Source: Phycisphaerae bacterium
GTDB taxonomy: Bacteria; Planctomycetota; Phycisphaerae; UBA1845
Assembly: GCA_029260115.1 (NCBI GenBank)
Contig: JAJDDW010000008.1
Location: 1-64,000, forward strand
DNA: 64,000 bases
Direction: 5' to 3'
Under the pieces are notes generated by a model that made no database searches, was not told the DNA's origin, and saw only the letters and a program-made list of their open reading frames with translations. This document shows positions 54,015-62,720 of the stretch, piece after piece. Numbering within the stretch: position 1 is the first letter of the stretch; every line of letters starts with the position of its first letter. A program made the translations under genes and the position numbers.

Positions 54015-54275
54015 ATGACTCACGCATCCTGCCAAGATTTAATTTACGTCGTAAATCGTTACCTAGCTGATACGGTTACGCTGGCGGAACAGGCTACGAT
54101 TGCGCATCACTTACTGGCTTGTCAGTCGTGCAGGAAGTATCTGGAGTCCTACAAAAACACGGTACACATAGCACAACCATTAGGCCATCGCCCGAAATTC
54201 ACGATAGGTCAAGAGCATGTGTCAGAGAGTATGATCGCAGCCATTCTGGCTAAACGTGCTAAAAAACGTAAATGA
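54015..54275 (+). CDS. Small zinc-finger (zf-HC2) anti-sigma-like protein
   Basis: 86 residues. CQDLIYVVNRYL at the start, then HHLLACQSCRKYLESY with the H-X3-C-X2-C zinc motif, and a C-terminal SESMIAAILAKRAKKRK tail. Similar in form to the broken gene beside the ECF sigma factor, so it might be an anti-sigma factor acting in trans; its direct neighbour is not a sigma gene. No membrane segment is seen. Expression may be linked to msrB, 70 bases upstream. Confidence 0.7.
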   Translation: MTHASCQDLIYVVNRYLADTVTLAEQATIAHHLLACQSCRKYLESYKNTVHIAQPLGHRPKFTIGQEHVSESMIAAILAKRAKKRK

Positions 54276-54303
54276 ATGTAGATTGAGTTGTTCTAGAGTG
54301 TCC

Positions 54304-54341
54304 GTCCCCCACTCTTCTGGAGCACCCGAAGGATGGGGGAC
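54304..54341. terminator. Hairpin after the zf-HC2-like gene
   Basis: GTCCCCCA (54304-54311) pairs perfectly with TGGGGGAC (54334-54341), and CTTC/GAAG pairs inside it. It lies just after the stop at 54275. No strong T run follows, so it may be a weak terminator or a repeat hairpin. Confidence 0.5.
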
Positions 54342-54443
54342 CCTCACGAACGTACCGGGCACTGGAAATGAATGGTGCCAAAAGTATCGGCGTGGTAGAA
54401 TTCAGTTATATTTGATTGCAATTAACCAAAGGGCAAATACGAT

Positions 54444-56783
54444 ATGTTGCTAAATAAATATATGAAGTGGTTACACACCGGTTGGCCCGCTGGGAAGGTG
54501 GAGAAATTACCCGACGTGCGGGATGACGGTACAACGGCGGTTCCCGGTTTGCGAGTCGTGGGTGATTTGTCTGGCGTACCTCTGCTCAAGTTTTCTGCGG
54601 ATACTGGTGTGAAGGCCATTCGTGCGATCTTGGCCGAGCCTAATTTTCAAAAAGTTTCCGGTGACCCTGACCTGCTCGACGTAGCTATCATTGGCGGCGG
54701 TGTATCGGGCATGGCTGCGGCGATTGAAGCGAAAAAAGCGGGCTTAAAATTCGAGATTTACGAAGCCTCCCAACCATTTTCTACCATTATTAATTTCCCT
54801 AAAGGGAAGCCGATTTTCACTTACCCTACGGACATGACGCCGGCAGGAGATTTACAATTCACGGCTACCGTGAAGGAAGATTTGGTTGAGGAGATGGGTC
54901 GGCAGCAGCGAGAAGCTGGTGTCGAACCAATTATTCGACGCATTGAGGGCGTCGAACGTAAGCGTGGCGAATTGATACTGCGATACGGTGATAAGCAAAT
55001 TCGGGCGCAGCGTGTCATTGTGGCTATTGGCCGAAGCGGCAACTATCGGAAATTGGGCGTACCTGGCGAAGACTTGGCGAAAGTGTTTAACCGTCTGCAT
55101 GATCCGCGCGAGTTCATTGGTAAGCATGTTCTGGTCGTGGGTGGTGGTGACTCCGCAATTGAATCGTCCATCGCGTTAGCTGTAGCGGGCGCGAAGGTGA
55201 CGCATAGTTATCGTCGCGACTCATTTGCAAGGCCTAAGCCGGAGAATGTTGAGAAACTTAATCAATTGGTATCGGACCCGCTAGCGGAAGTTGGGGTGGA
55301 AGAGCCATCGTCGGAGCGGGTGACAACAGCGTTTACACCGAGCATGTGTGCGCGAACGGGAGAGGGTTCTATTTGCTTGGCGTTGCCATCGCAGGTTTTG
55401 GAGATAAACGAGAAGGAAGTTGTTCTCAAAGGCGCGGACGGTCAATCCGATACGCTACCGAACGACGTGGTCTTTTCGATGATTGGTAGAGAGCCACCAT
55501 TGGATTTTTTTCGTCGCGCGGGTGTGCCCATTCGGGGAGAATGGAAGGCGAAAACCTATATAAGTTTTGGATTGTTCGCGGCATTTTGCGTTTTCTTATT
55601 TCACTGGAAAACGAGTGCGGCTGAGCTTCCCATCCAGGACTGGTTCCGGCAGCGTGGCTGGTTTCCGTTTAATATGGATAGGCTATTCGCCGCGTTTGGT
55701 GGAGCCGTTGAATCTGCAGCTAACTCAAAAACTAATTTACTCTACACGTTAAAACATTCCATGAGTGATGGCGGATTTTATTATACGCTAGCTTATTGCA
55801 CGTGTGTGGTGGTGTTTGGGTTGCGTCGGATCAAACGACGAAAAACGCCGTATATAAAGCTTCAGACTTATACGTTGATGGCGATTCAGTGTCTGCCGCT
55901 ATTTATTTTTCCGCAGATTCTACTACCCTGGGCAGGAAATAATGGCTGGTTTGAAAGCGGTTTCATAGGATGGATTGGCGAACAATTTTTTCCCAATGCC
56001 TCTTATTGGCGGGCTTATGGCTTTGTGCTGGCCTGGCCTTTGTTTGTGTGGAATGTGTTTACGCCTGATCCTATTTGGGGGTGGTTGGTACTTAGCTTCG
56101 TGCAAACGTTTGTCATTTTACCACTCATCATTCGCCGCTGGGGTAAGGGGGCGTATTGCGGATGGATTTGCTCATGTGGGGCACTGGCTGAGACGCTCGG
56201 AGATACGCACCGCCATAAAATGCCGCATGGACCAAAATGGAATAGGCTAAATATGCTGGGGCAAGTCGTTCTGGCGTTTGCCTTCGTGCTATTTGCGATG
56301 CGGGTGTGCGGATGGATTTGGCCCGGTTCCGTATTTCAATCTGGTTTTGAGTATGGGCTGAAGAAACTGCCCTATCTAAATTATAAGTGGGTAGTAGATA
56401 TCATGCTTGCCGGCGTGTTGGGCGTAGCCTGCTATTTCTGGTTCAGCGGTCGTGTGTGGTGTCGGTTCGCCTGCCCTTTGGCAGCACTCATGCACATCTA
56501 TGCACGATTTACGAAGTTTCGAATATTCTCCGAGAAGAAAAAGTGTATTTCGTGTAACGTATGTACGTCGGTGTGCCATCAGGGCATTGATGTTATGAGC
56601 TTTGCGAACAAGGGGCTGCCGATGGAAGACCCGGAATGTGTGCGCTGTTCGGCGTGTGTGCAAAGCTGCCCTACCGGCGTGCTTTCATTCGGGCGATTTG
56701 ACGCAAGCGGTGACATCGTGCGCGATAAACTGGTCGCGTCGCTGATTCGGGTCGAAGATGTTGGTCGGCCGTCATCGTCGTGA
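54444..56783 (+). CDS. Flavoprotein fused to a membrane polyferredoxin (thioredoxin reductase-like / NapH-NosR-like)
   Basis: 779 residues. Residues about 75-370 form a two-dinucleotide-binding flavoprotein: FAD loop VAIIGGGVSGMAAA and NAD(P) loop VLVVGGGDSAIESS. The redox CxxC of thioredoxin reductase is missing, so it resembles YpdA or ferredoxin-NADP reductase types. From about 375 come several membrane segments, CGWICSCGALAE and CRFACPLAA (NapH/NosR-type Cys motifs), then two 4Fe-4S ferredoxin clusters, CISCNVCTSVCHQG and CVRCSACVQSCPTG. It may pass electrons from NAD(P)H through membrane iron-sulfur clusters. The partner and final acceptor are unknown. No neighbour gives the answer. Confidence 0.8.
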   Translation: MLLNKYMKWLHTGWPAGKVEKLPDVRDDGTTAVPGLRVVGDLSGVPLLKFSADTGVKAIRAILAEPNFQKVSGDPDLLDVAIIGGGVSGMAAAIEAKKAGLKFEIYEASQPFSTIINFPKGKPIFTYPTDMTPAGDLQFTATVKEDLVEEMGRQQREAGVEPIIRRIEGVERKRGELILRYGDKQIRAQRVIVAIGRSGNYRKLGVPGEDLAKVFNRLHDPREFIGKHVLVVGGGDSAIESSIALAVAGAKVTHSYRRDSFARPKPENVEKLNQLVSDPLAEVGVEEPSSERVTTAFTPSMCARTGEGSICLALPSQVLEINEKEVVLKGADGQSDTLPNDVVFSMIGREPPLDFFRRAGVPIRGEWKAKTYISFGLFAAFCVFLFHWKTSAAELPIQDWFRQRGWFPFNMDRLFAAFGGAVESAANSKTNLLYTLKHSMSDGGFYYTLAYCTCVVVFGLRRIKRRKTPYIKLQTYTLMAIQCLPLFIFPQILLPWAGNNGWFESGFIGWIGEQFFPNASYWRAYGFVLAWPLFVWNVFTPDPIWGWLVLSFVQTFVILPLIIRRWGKGAYCGWICSCGALAETLGDTHRHKMPHGPKWNRLNMLGQVVLAFAFVLFAMRVCGWIWPGSVFQSGFEYGLKKLPYLNYKWVVDIMLAGVLGVACYFWFSGRVWCRFACPLAALMHIYARFTKFRIFSEKKKCISCNVCTSVCHQGIDVMSFANKGLPMEDPECVRCSACVQSCPTGVLSFGRFDASGDIVRDKLVASLIRVEDVGRPSSS

Positions 56784-56898
56784 GAGATTGTCATCACGAT
56801 GTCAATAGATTTATGACGGTGCGATGTTACCAACGCGATGTATTGGCATCTAATTAGGCGAACGACAAAACGAAACATCCAATGATGGAGGATTAGTC

Positions 56899-58197
56899 AT
56901 GAGCACTGACCAAGCAACTACTTTATTTGACGATGCGATCAGCCGACTGGACGAAGCGGCGGCCCATGCGACGATTGATGCAGAAGCGCTTCTTCGACTC
57001 CGGAAACCCAAGGCTTTTATGGAAGTCTCGATCCCGGTCCGCATGGACGATGGTACGCTTCGTATGTTTACGGGATATCGTTCACGGCATGATGATTCTC
57101 GCGGACCAGCGAAAGGCGGAATACGTTATCATCCGAATGTCTCACCGGGCGAGGTAAAAGCCTTGGCATTTTGGATGACGTGTAAGTGCGCTTGTGTTGG
57201 CATCCCCTTCGGTGGTGGCAAAGGCGGCGTGACGGTCAATCCTAAAGAACTCTCTCGCCTGGAATTAGAACGACTGAGTCGCGGATATATTCGGCAGATA
57301 GCCGACTTCATCGGCCCGGATACAGATGTGCCTGCGCCGGATGTTTACACTAACGCTACGGTGATGGGCTGGATGATGGATGAGTATTCAAAAATTCATC
57401 GCCAGCGAACACCAGCGGTCATTACAGGAAAGCCTATTGCGCTTGGCGGCAGCCTGGGACGAGATGATGCGACTGGACGCGGCGCTTATTACTGCATTAA
57501 AGAGTTAGAAAAATTGCGTGCTTGGAAGCCGTCCGAGATACGCGTGGCTGTGCAGGGTTTTGGTAACGCTGGGCAACATATCGCGCGTTTGTTACACGCA
57601 GACGGATACAAAATTGTCGCGGTGAGCGATTCTCGTGGCGGCATCTATTCGTCGGATGGGTTCGATATTCCTAGCCTAATCAAGATGAAGCTGGATTCGC
57701 GCCGGCTAGAAGCGGTGTATTGTCACGAAACAATTTGCGAAGCGATTGATGCTACGAAAGTTACAAACGAAGCGCTGCTTGAATTGGACGTGGACTTGTT
57801 GCTACCAGCGGCATTAGAAAATCAGATTACCAAGGACAACGTAGATAATATCAAAGCCCCTGTTATTGTGGAGTTGGCTAATGGTCCTACGACTAGCGAT
57901 GCGGACGAAGTTCTTGCTAAGCGCGGCACCTTGGTAGTTCCGGACATCCTAGCGAATGCTGGCGGCGTCACCGTGAGTTACTTCGAGTGGGTTCAAAACA
58001 AGGCTGGCTACTATTGGACTGTCGAAGAAGTTCATCAAAAGCTTCGTCCCATTATGGTTAGCGCATTCCACGCGATTTACGAAGTGATGGAAAATAAGAA
58101 GATTGACATGCGTACTGCAGCTTATGTGGTAGCGCTTGAGCGAATTGGTGAAGCTATCGGAGCACAAGGGACGGCTGAATTTTTTGTTAAATCTTAG
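56899..58197 (+). CDS. gdhA: Glutamate dehydrogenase
   Basis: 432 residues, typical of the hexameric NAD-type family. RGPAKGGIRYHP, PFGGGKGG (substrate-binding Lys) and ADFIGPDTDVPAPDV are family signatures; VAVQGFGNAGQH is the nucleotide loop. It interconverts glutamate and 2-oxoglutarate plus ammonia. Whether it prefers NAD or NADP is not certain from sequence. A perfect hairpin with T run at 58268-58325 follows. Confidence 0.93.
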   Translation: MSTDQATTLFDDAISRLDEAAAHATIDAEALLRLRKPKAFMEVSIPVRMDDGTLRMFTGYRSRHDDSRGPAKGGIRYHPNVSPGEVKALAFWMTCKCACVGIPFGGGKGGVTVNPKELSRLELERLSRGYIRQIADFIGPDTDVPAPDVYTNATVMGWMMDEYSKIHRQRTPAVITGKPIALGGSLGRDDATGRGAYYCIKELEKLRAWKPSEIRVAVQGFGNAGQHIARLLHADGYKIVAVSDSRGGIYSSDGFDIPSLIKMKLDSRRLEAVYCHETICEAIDATKVTNEALLELDVDLLLPAALENQITKDNVDNIKAPVIVELANGPTTSDADEVLAKRGTLVVPDILANAGGVTVSYFEWVQNKAGYYWTVEEVHQKLRPIMVSAFHAIYEVMENKKIDMRTAAYVVALERIGEAIGAQGTAEFFVKS

Positions 58198-58267
58198 ATG
58201 TTAATTTTTGCTTGTTGGAAAAATATAAATCTGATTTCGCCAGTGGTTAGCGATTTATATCACTATT

Positions 58268-58325
58268 AAATTTGCGAGACCGCGCGGGCTGAAGCCCGCA
58301 GCTCGGTTAGGAAAAGCAAATTTTT
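58268..58325 (+). terminator. Rho-independent terminator after gdhA
   Basis: Outer arms AAATTTGC (58268-58275) and GCAAATTT (58316-58323) pair perfectly. Inside are GCGGGCT (58284-58290) and AGCCCGC (58293-58299) with a GA loop. A TTTTT run ends at 58325. The arrangement is a branched or extended hairpin suitable for terminating gdhA. Confidence 0.75.
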
Positions 58326-58397
58326 CGCTGGAACCGGAATGTCACCAGGGCCTGAAATTGACGTCACCCGACTGACTAATCCAGTAAAGGATACACT

Positions 58398-60044
58398 ATG
58401 AATGCTTCTGATCTGTTCGTAAAATGTCTTGAAAACGAGGGCGTGACGCATATCTTCGGCGTGCCAGGCGAAGAGAACGCCAACTTCATGATGTCGCTCG
58501 AAGATTCACCGATCAAGTTTGTACTCACACGCCATGAACAAGGTGCCGCGTTCATGGCCGATGTGTATGGTAGGTTGACTGGCAGGCCTGGCGTGTGCCT
58601 GGCTACCCTTGGACCTGGTGCGACGAATCTGGTCACTGGTGTGGCAGACGGCAACATGGATCGCGCGCCGATGATTGTCGTTACCGGGCAAGCGGATAGT
58701 AAGCGACAACATAAGGAGAGTCATCAGAACATGGACGTTGTGGCTATGTTCAAGCCGATTACCAAATGGGCGACACCGATTCTTCACCCTGACAGCATTC
58801 CGGAAGTCGTGCGGAAAGCGTTTAAGATCGCTACGACAGAGAAGCCTGGTGCGTGTCACATTGAATTGGCAGAGGACATCGCGGCATCACCTGCTATGCA
58901 TCAGCCCATGCGGCCTTGCACGGTGCGACGGCCTGTGGCGGATGATAAAATTATCAATCAAGCATGGGAAGTGATTCGCAAAGCCAAGCGGCCTGTGATC
59001 CTGGCGGGGAACGGTACGATTCGTAAACGGGCGAGCAAGCAGTTGCAGGCCTTCGCGGAATCGACGGGTATCGGCGTGATTTGCACGTTCATGGGGAAAG
59101 GCTGCGTCGATCGTCATGCGGATTATGCCCTGTTTACGGTGGGATTACAGTCAAAAGATGTTGTTGCTTGCGCAATCGATTCGGCTGACGTGGTGATAAC
59201 GCTTGGTTACGATATGGTAGAATATCAACCGCGTTTATGGAATAATGAGCGAAATAAGAAAATCGTTCACCTAGATTTTATACCGGCGGAAGTGGACCAT
59301 CATTATCATGCCACTGTCGAAGTTGTGGGTGACCTGGCTCATTCATTGTGGATGCTTAACGAGCGTGTTGCGCGCGAGCCAGTTGATTTTCACACGAATC
59401 AACATGCTAGCATTCGCGAGGAGATGTTGAACGATTTCGCGACACATAAAGACGACGATACGGAAGGTTTGATCCGTCCGCAGAAGGCGCTTTGGGACGC
59501 ACGTGAGGCGCTTGACTCATGCGACATTCTGCTGAGTGATGTGGGTGCGCATAAGATGTGGATCGCACGGTATTACCAATGCGACGAGCCGAATACCTGC
59601 TTGATTTCCAACGGATTCTGCTCAATGGGCTTTGCACTGCCTGGGGCAATCGCCGCTAAGATGATTTATCCCCAGCGCCGCGTCTTGGCGATTTGCGGCG
59701 ACGCTGGTTTCCTGATGAATGTACAGGAAATTGAAACGGCAAGGCGCATTGGCGCGAATATCGTCGTTATGATTTGGGAGGATAAAGAGTACGGACTAAT
59801 CGCTTGGAAGCAGCAGAATCAGTTTGGCAAACATAGTGACCTGAGCTTTAACAATCCCGACTTCGTGAAGTTAGCGGAGTCTTTTGATTGTCTAGGGCTT
59901 CGGGTGGAAAATTCTCGTGATCTTGCGCCAGCTCTAGAAGAAGCGTTTAGCGCCGATCGGCCTTGCGTGCTTGCTATTCCGATAGATTATAGAGAAAACG
60001 CGATACTGACACAGCGACTGGGTGAAATCGCTTGCCCGATATAG
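58398..60044 (+). CDS. Thiamine-diphosphate enzyme, acetolactate synthase large subunit-like
   Basis: 548 residues. FGVPGEENANF and RHEQGAAFMAD (Glu47 activates thiamine diphosphate) are at the N-terminus, and CGDAGFLMN is the C-terminal ThDP/Mg motif (GDG-type) with GLIAWKQQNQFG after it. These fit acetolactate synthase or a close relative that condenses pyruvate. No regulatory ilvN subunit is adjacent, so a catabolic AlsS-like role or another carboligase activity is possible. Confidence 0.82.
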   Translation: MNASDLFVKCLENEGVTHIFGVPGEENANFMMSLEDSPIKFVLTRHEQGAAFMADVYGRLTGRPGVCLATLGPGATNLVTGVADGNMDRAPMIVVTGQADSKRQHKESHQNMDVVAMFKPITKWATPILHPDSIPEVVRKAFKIATTEKPGACHIELAEDIAASPAMHQPMRPCTVRRPVADDKIINQAWEVIRKAKRPVILAGNGTIRKRASKQLQAFAESTGIGVICTFMGKGCVDRHADYALFTVGLQSKDVVACAIDSADVVITLGYDMVEYQPRLWNNERNKKIVHLDFIPAEVDHHYHATVEVVGDLAHSLWMLNERVAREPVDFHTNQHASIREEMLNDFATHKDDDTEGLIRPQKALWDAREALDSCDILLSDVGAHKMWIARYYQCDEPNTCLISNGFCSMGFALPGAIAAKMIYPQRRVLAICGDAGFLMNVQEIETARRIGANIVVMIWEDKEYGLIAWKQQNQFGKHSDLSFNNPDFVKLAESFDCLGLRVENSRDLAPALEEAFSADRPCVLAIPIDYRENAILTQRLGEIACPI

Positions 60045-60123
60045 TGTTGTAGGCGAGAGACATCTTGATCATGGTATGGGGACAGCCGGAGATTGTTGGC
60101 TCTATAAGATGAGGAAAATTCAG

Positions 60124-60753
60124 ATGAAAAAATTCACGAAACATTCCATGATGTCACTGGCTTATGTAACTGCTATAGCGGGTGTGACAATTCTTGGTTG
60201 CGACAACAGAACTGAGGCGCAAGATTCAAAAATTATTGAAAATATTTTGGCAAAGGCGGATGCCAAGGTGCCGGCTAATGCAGAGAAAGCAACATTCGCA
60301 GCCGGGTGTTTTTGGGGCGTCGAATCTGCGTTTCAGCAGCTCGACGGAGTCATTAAAACTTCCGTTGGTTACACCGGCGGCAATCCGAATAAGCCGTCGT
60401 ACAAGGATGTTTGCAGCGGTAAGACGGGTCATGCAGAGGCCGTGGAAGTTATTTTCGATCCAAGCAAAATTAGTTATGAAAAACTCGTGGAGACTTTTTG
60501 GAATATCCATGACCCGACCACACTGAATCGCCAAGGCCCTGATTATGGCACGCAGTATCGGTCAGCTATTTATTTCCACAACCTCAAACAGCAGGCTATC
60601 GCAACAACTTCGAAACAGGCTCTGCAAACGTCGGGAAAAGTTTCGGGTAAGATCGTAACGGAGATAACAAAAGCCTCTTCGTTTTTTAAGGCGGAAGACT
60701 ATCACCAAAGTTATCTAGCTAAGCTTGGCAAAACCTCATGCAATACTCATTAA
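60124..60753 (+). CDS. msrA: Lipoprotein methionine-S-sulfoxide reductase
   Basis: 209 residues from ATG 60124 (GAGGAA upstream). Signal with ILGC, acylated Cys26, then GCFWG with catalytic Cys62; GYTGG, GHAEAVEV and YGTQYRSAI are family blocks. It repairs Met-S-sulfoxide outside the cytoplasm, matching the lipoprotein MsrB at 53431. The open frame extends upstream but only into the end of the preceding gene. It is followed by a RidA-family gene after 10 bases. Confidence 0.93.
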   Translation: MKKFTKHSMMSLAYVTAIAGVTILGCDNRTEAQDSKIIENILAKADAKVPANAEKATFAAGCFWGVESAFQQLDGVIKTSVGYTGGNPNKPSYKDVCSGKTGHAEAVEVIFDPSKISYEKLVETFWNIHDPTTLNRQGPDYGTQYRSAIYFHNLKQQAIATTSKQALQTSGKVSGKIVTEITKASSFFKAEDYHQSYLAKLGKTSCNTH

Positions 60754-60763
60754 GGAATTTGTC

Positions 60764-61213
60764 GTGGGCATAGTTGAAGACCGCTTAGCGGAGCTAGGAG
60801 AAAGTTTGTTGCCAGCGAAAGCACCGGTAGCCAATTACCTAGGTTGCAAACTTTCTGGTGACATCTTGTACGTGTCCGCGCGGGTAAGCCAGGCTAGAGG
60901 GGAAGTTGGAACGGACCTCGATTTACAACAAGCACAAGCAGCAGCCCGGAGCGCGATGTTGGATATTCTTGCGATCGTAAAAGAGGATATTGGCGATTTG
61001 GATCGAATCGTATCCGTGGAAAAGTTGGTCGGGTATGTGCGATCATCTTCGACGTTTACACAACAGCCACAGGTAATTGACGGCGCTTCGGACCTTCTCA
61101 TTGAACTATTTGGTGAATATGGCAAACACGCAAGGACGGCTACGGGCGTGGCGCAAACGCCTTACGGCGCTGCGGTGCAGCTTGACATGGTATTACGAAT
61201 TAGGTCATCATAG
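60764..61213 (+). CDS. RidA/YjgF-family protein
   Basis: 149 residues from GTG 60764, with AAGGA 7 bases upstream. ERLAELG-type start (EDRLAELGESLLPAKAPVANY), LYVSARVSQARGEVG, GDLDRIVSVEKLVGYV, GASDLLIELFGEYGKHARTATG and a C-terminal VQLDMVLRI match the RidA superfamily of imine deaminases. The catalytic Arg of classical RidA is not obvious, and it is closer to the larger bacterial RidA-like group. It probably hydrolyses reactive enamine or imine intermediates. Confidence 0.85.
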   Translation: MGIVEDRLAELGESLLPAKAPVANYLGCKLSGDILYVSARVSQARGEVGTDLDLQQAQAAARSAMLDILAIVKEDIGDLDRIVSVEKLVGYVRSSSTFTQQPQVIDGASDLLIELFGEYGKHARTATGVAQTPYGAAVQLDMVLRIRSS

Positions 61214-61277
61214 TGGCATAGTCGTAAACAATACTTGTTGAAATTCCACTGCAAGCTACTTTGCATTATTGCGGGAT

Positions 61278-62027
61278 ATGTCGGTGTATCAAATTAAATG
61301 TGCGGAAATTTGGGGCGGCATTTGCAGCAAGGACACAGACGTCTGCGCGGCAGGTATCACCGCGAGCCTTTATTCGGGCGCTTGCGATGGCGGCAAAGGC
61401 GGCGATGTTTATTATTTCAGCGTCTGTAAAAGCGACATGCTGACGCGCATAGCGATAGCCGACGTCGTGGGTCATGGCGAAGCGGTTAGCGATTTGAGCG
61501 GATGGCTTTATAGCGCACTCGAAACGCGTATGAATAGTACGGCAGGCAACGATGTGCTCGCGGAGTTGAACGGATTGGCTTGTGAACGCGGCTTCAAAGC
61601 GTTAACGACTGCCGCGGTAGTTGGTTATTACACAGCTGACTGCCATGCGTATTATGCATATGCCGGGCATCACGCGATGTTGGTTCGACACCGTGAGGAT
61701 GGGCAATGGGTGGCTGCGAACATTCAAGATTCGCCGGGGAAACTTGTTAATCTTCCGCTCGGCGTTGATCCTAATGTAGTTTTTACTCAAGGTCGAACGC
61801 CACTCAAATCTGGTGATCGCATGTTCCTTTACACGGACGGTGTCACCGAAGCGCCGGACAAAGACATGACTCTTTTTGGCGAGCAGCAGCTCATGTCTGT
61901 GCTACGAGACACGAGTGGTGGCAGCTTCATGGATATTAAGCGGGCGGTTCTTGAAGCGATCCGTAAACATACGGGAGGCCCGCTCACTCACGACGATGTT
62001 ACGCTATTGGTGGTCGAAGTGAATTAG
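61278..62027 (+). CDS. SpoIIE-type PP2C protein phosphatase
   Basis: About 249 residues consisting of one PPM phosphatase domain. GGDVYYF and DVVGHGE carry the two metal-binding aspartates; YTDGVTEA and LTHDDVTLLVVE finish the domain. No sensor, receiver or membrane part is attached. Phosphatases like this act in partner-switching systems on STAS anti-anti-sigma proteins; no such partner is in view. ATG at 61278 is preferred over TTG at 61269. Confidence 0.87.
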   Translation: MSVYQIKCAEIWGGICSKDTDVCAAGITASLYSGACDGGKGGDVYYFSVCKSDMLTRIAIADVVGHGEAVSDLSGWLYSALETRMNSTAGNDVLAELNGLACERGFKALTTAAVVGYYTADCHAYYAYAGHHAMLVRHREDGQWVAANIQDSPGKLVNLPLGVDPNVVFTQGRTPLKSGDRMFLYTDGVTEAPDKDMTLFGEQQLMSVLRDTSGGSFMDIKRAVLEAIRKHTGGPLTHDDVTLLVVEVN

Positions 62028-62044
62028 ATTGTCGCAGCATATTT

Positions 62045-62290
62045 TCAGAAATATATTTTTCCAGCGCAAGCTAGAAGCAGCGTCAAGATAGTCATACCGG
62101 TGTGTCCCACTAATAAATCTGGACAATGCGGGCCAAGCGGGAAATCTTGTGGATGATTGGTCTGACTCCAAGTCGCTTCGAAGACGACCTCATATTCGAC
62201 CACTTCAACGCTTGCAGGCATGAGAACATAACCGGTCAAAAGAGTAATGCACGCTAAAAACGACATACCACATGTGACGTTGTTTCTCAT
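62045..62290 (-). CDS. Truncated spondin-like secreted protein
   Basis: About 81 residues. A signal-like segment (CGMSFLACITLLTGYVLMP) precedes VEYEVVFEATWSQTNHPQDF, a clear match to the opening of the Spondin_N domain. After PHCPDLLVGHTG the sequence becomes hydrophobic (LTLLLACAG) and ends, whereas the domain should continue for well over 100 residues. It probably is a gene remnant, or a frameshifted gene. It converges with the SpoIIE-type gene. Start at 62314 is also possible. Confidence 0.45.
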   Translation of the reverse strand: MRNNVTCGMSFLACITLLTGYVLMPASVEVVEYEVVFEATWSQTNHPQDFPLGPHCPDLLVGHTGMTILTLLLACAGKIYF

Positions 62291-62720
62291 GGTACTATCA
62301 CTCATGAATTCCATTCAGGGTCCAAACCTGTTGGAACCTAGCGTATCGACCTCATTTGCGTATTGTTGTCCATAGAGGGTGTTTGCGATCAACGATATCA
62401 ATACGGGATTGTCCTTGTCTCCGCTTTTTTGCTCGTTCGTACTATATTACTGACGACGTTACATCGAAAGTTTTTTCATATGTGACTACGTCATCGCGTA
62501 GAGTACGCGCGGGCAGGGAGAAAGCTGCTGGCCATACTTCGCACAATGGCAGGGTTTGTACCAACCACTCAGCTCGAAGTACGTTCACCAAACCCTACGA
62601 AACCACCCTCCCAGATATGGTCACTTGCGGAACCATATCTGGGTAATCGTAGGCAGATATTTGGCTAATTGGCAGCAAGTAACCAAATTGTCGTCCAAAG
62701 CGATGATCGCCAACCCTAAC
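62291..62720. other. Intergenic region with a perfect 11-base inverted repeat
   Basis: About 430 bases without a credible gene. CCAGATATGGT (62611-62621) and ACCATATCTGG (62632-62642) pair perfectly around a 10-base loop, downstream of the minus-strand cysteine-rich protein gene. No T run follows on that strand, so terminator status is uncertain. Confidence 0.5.
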
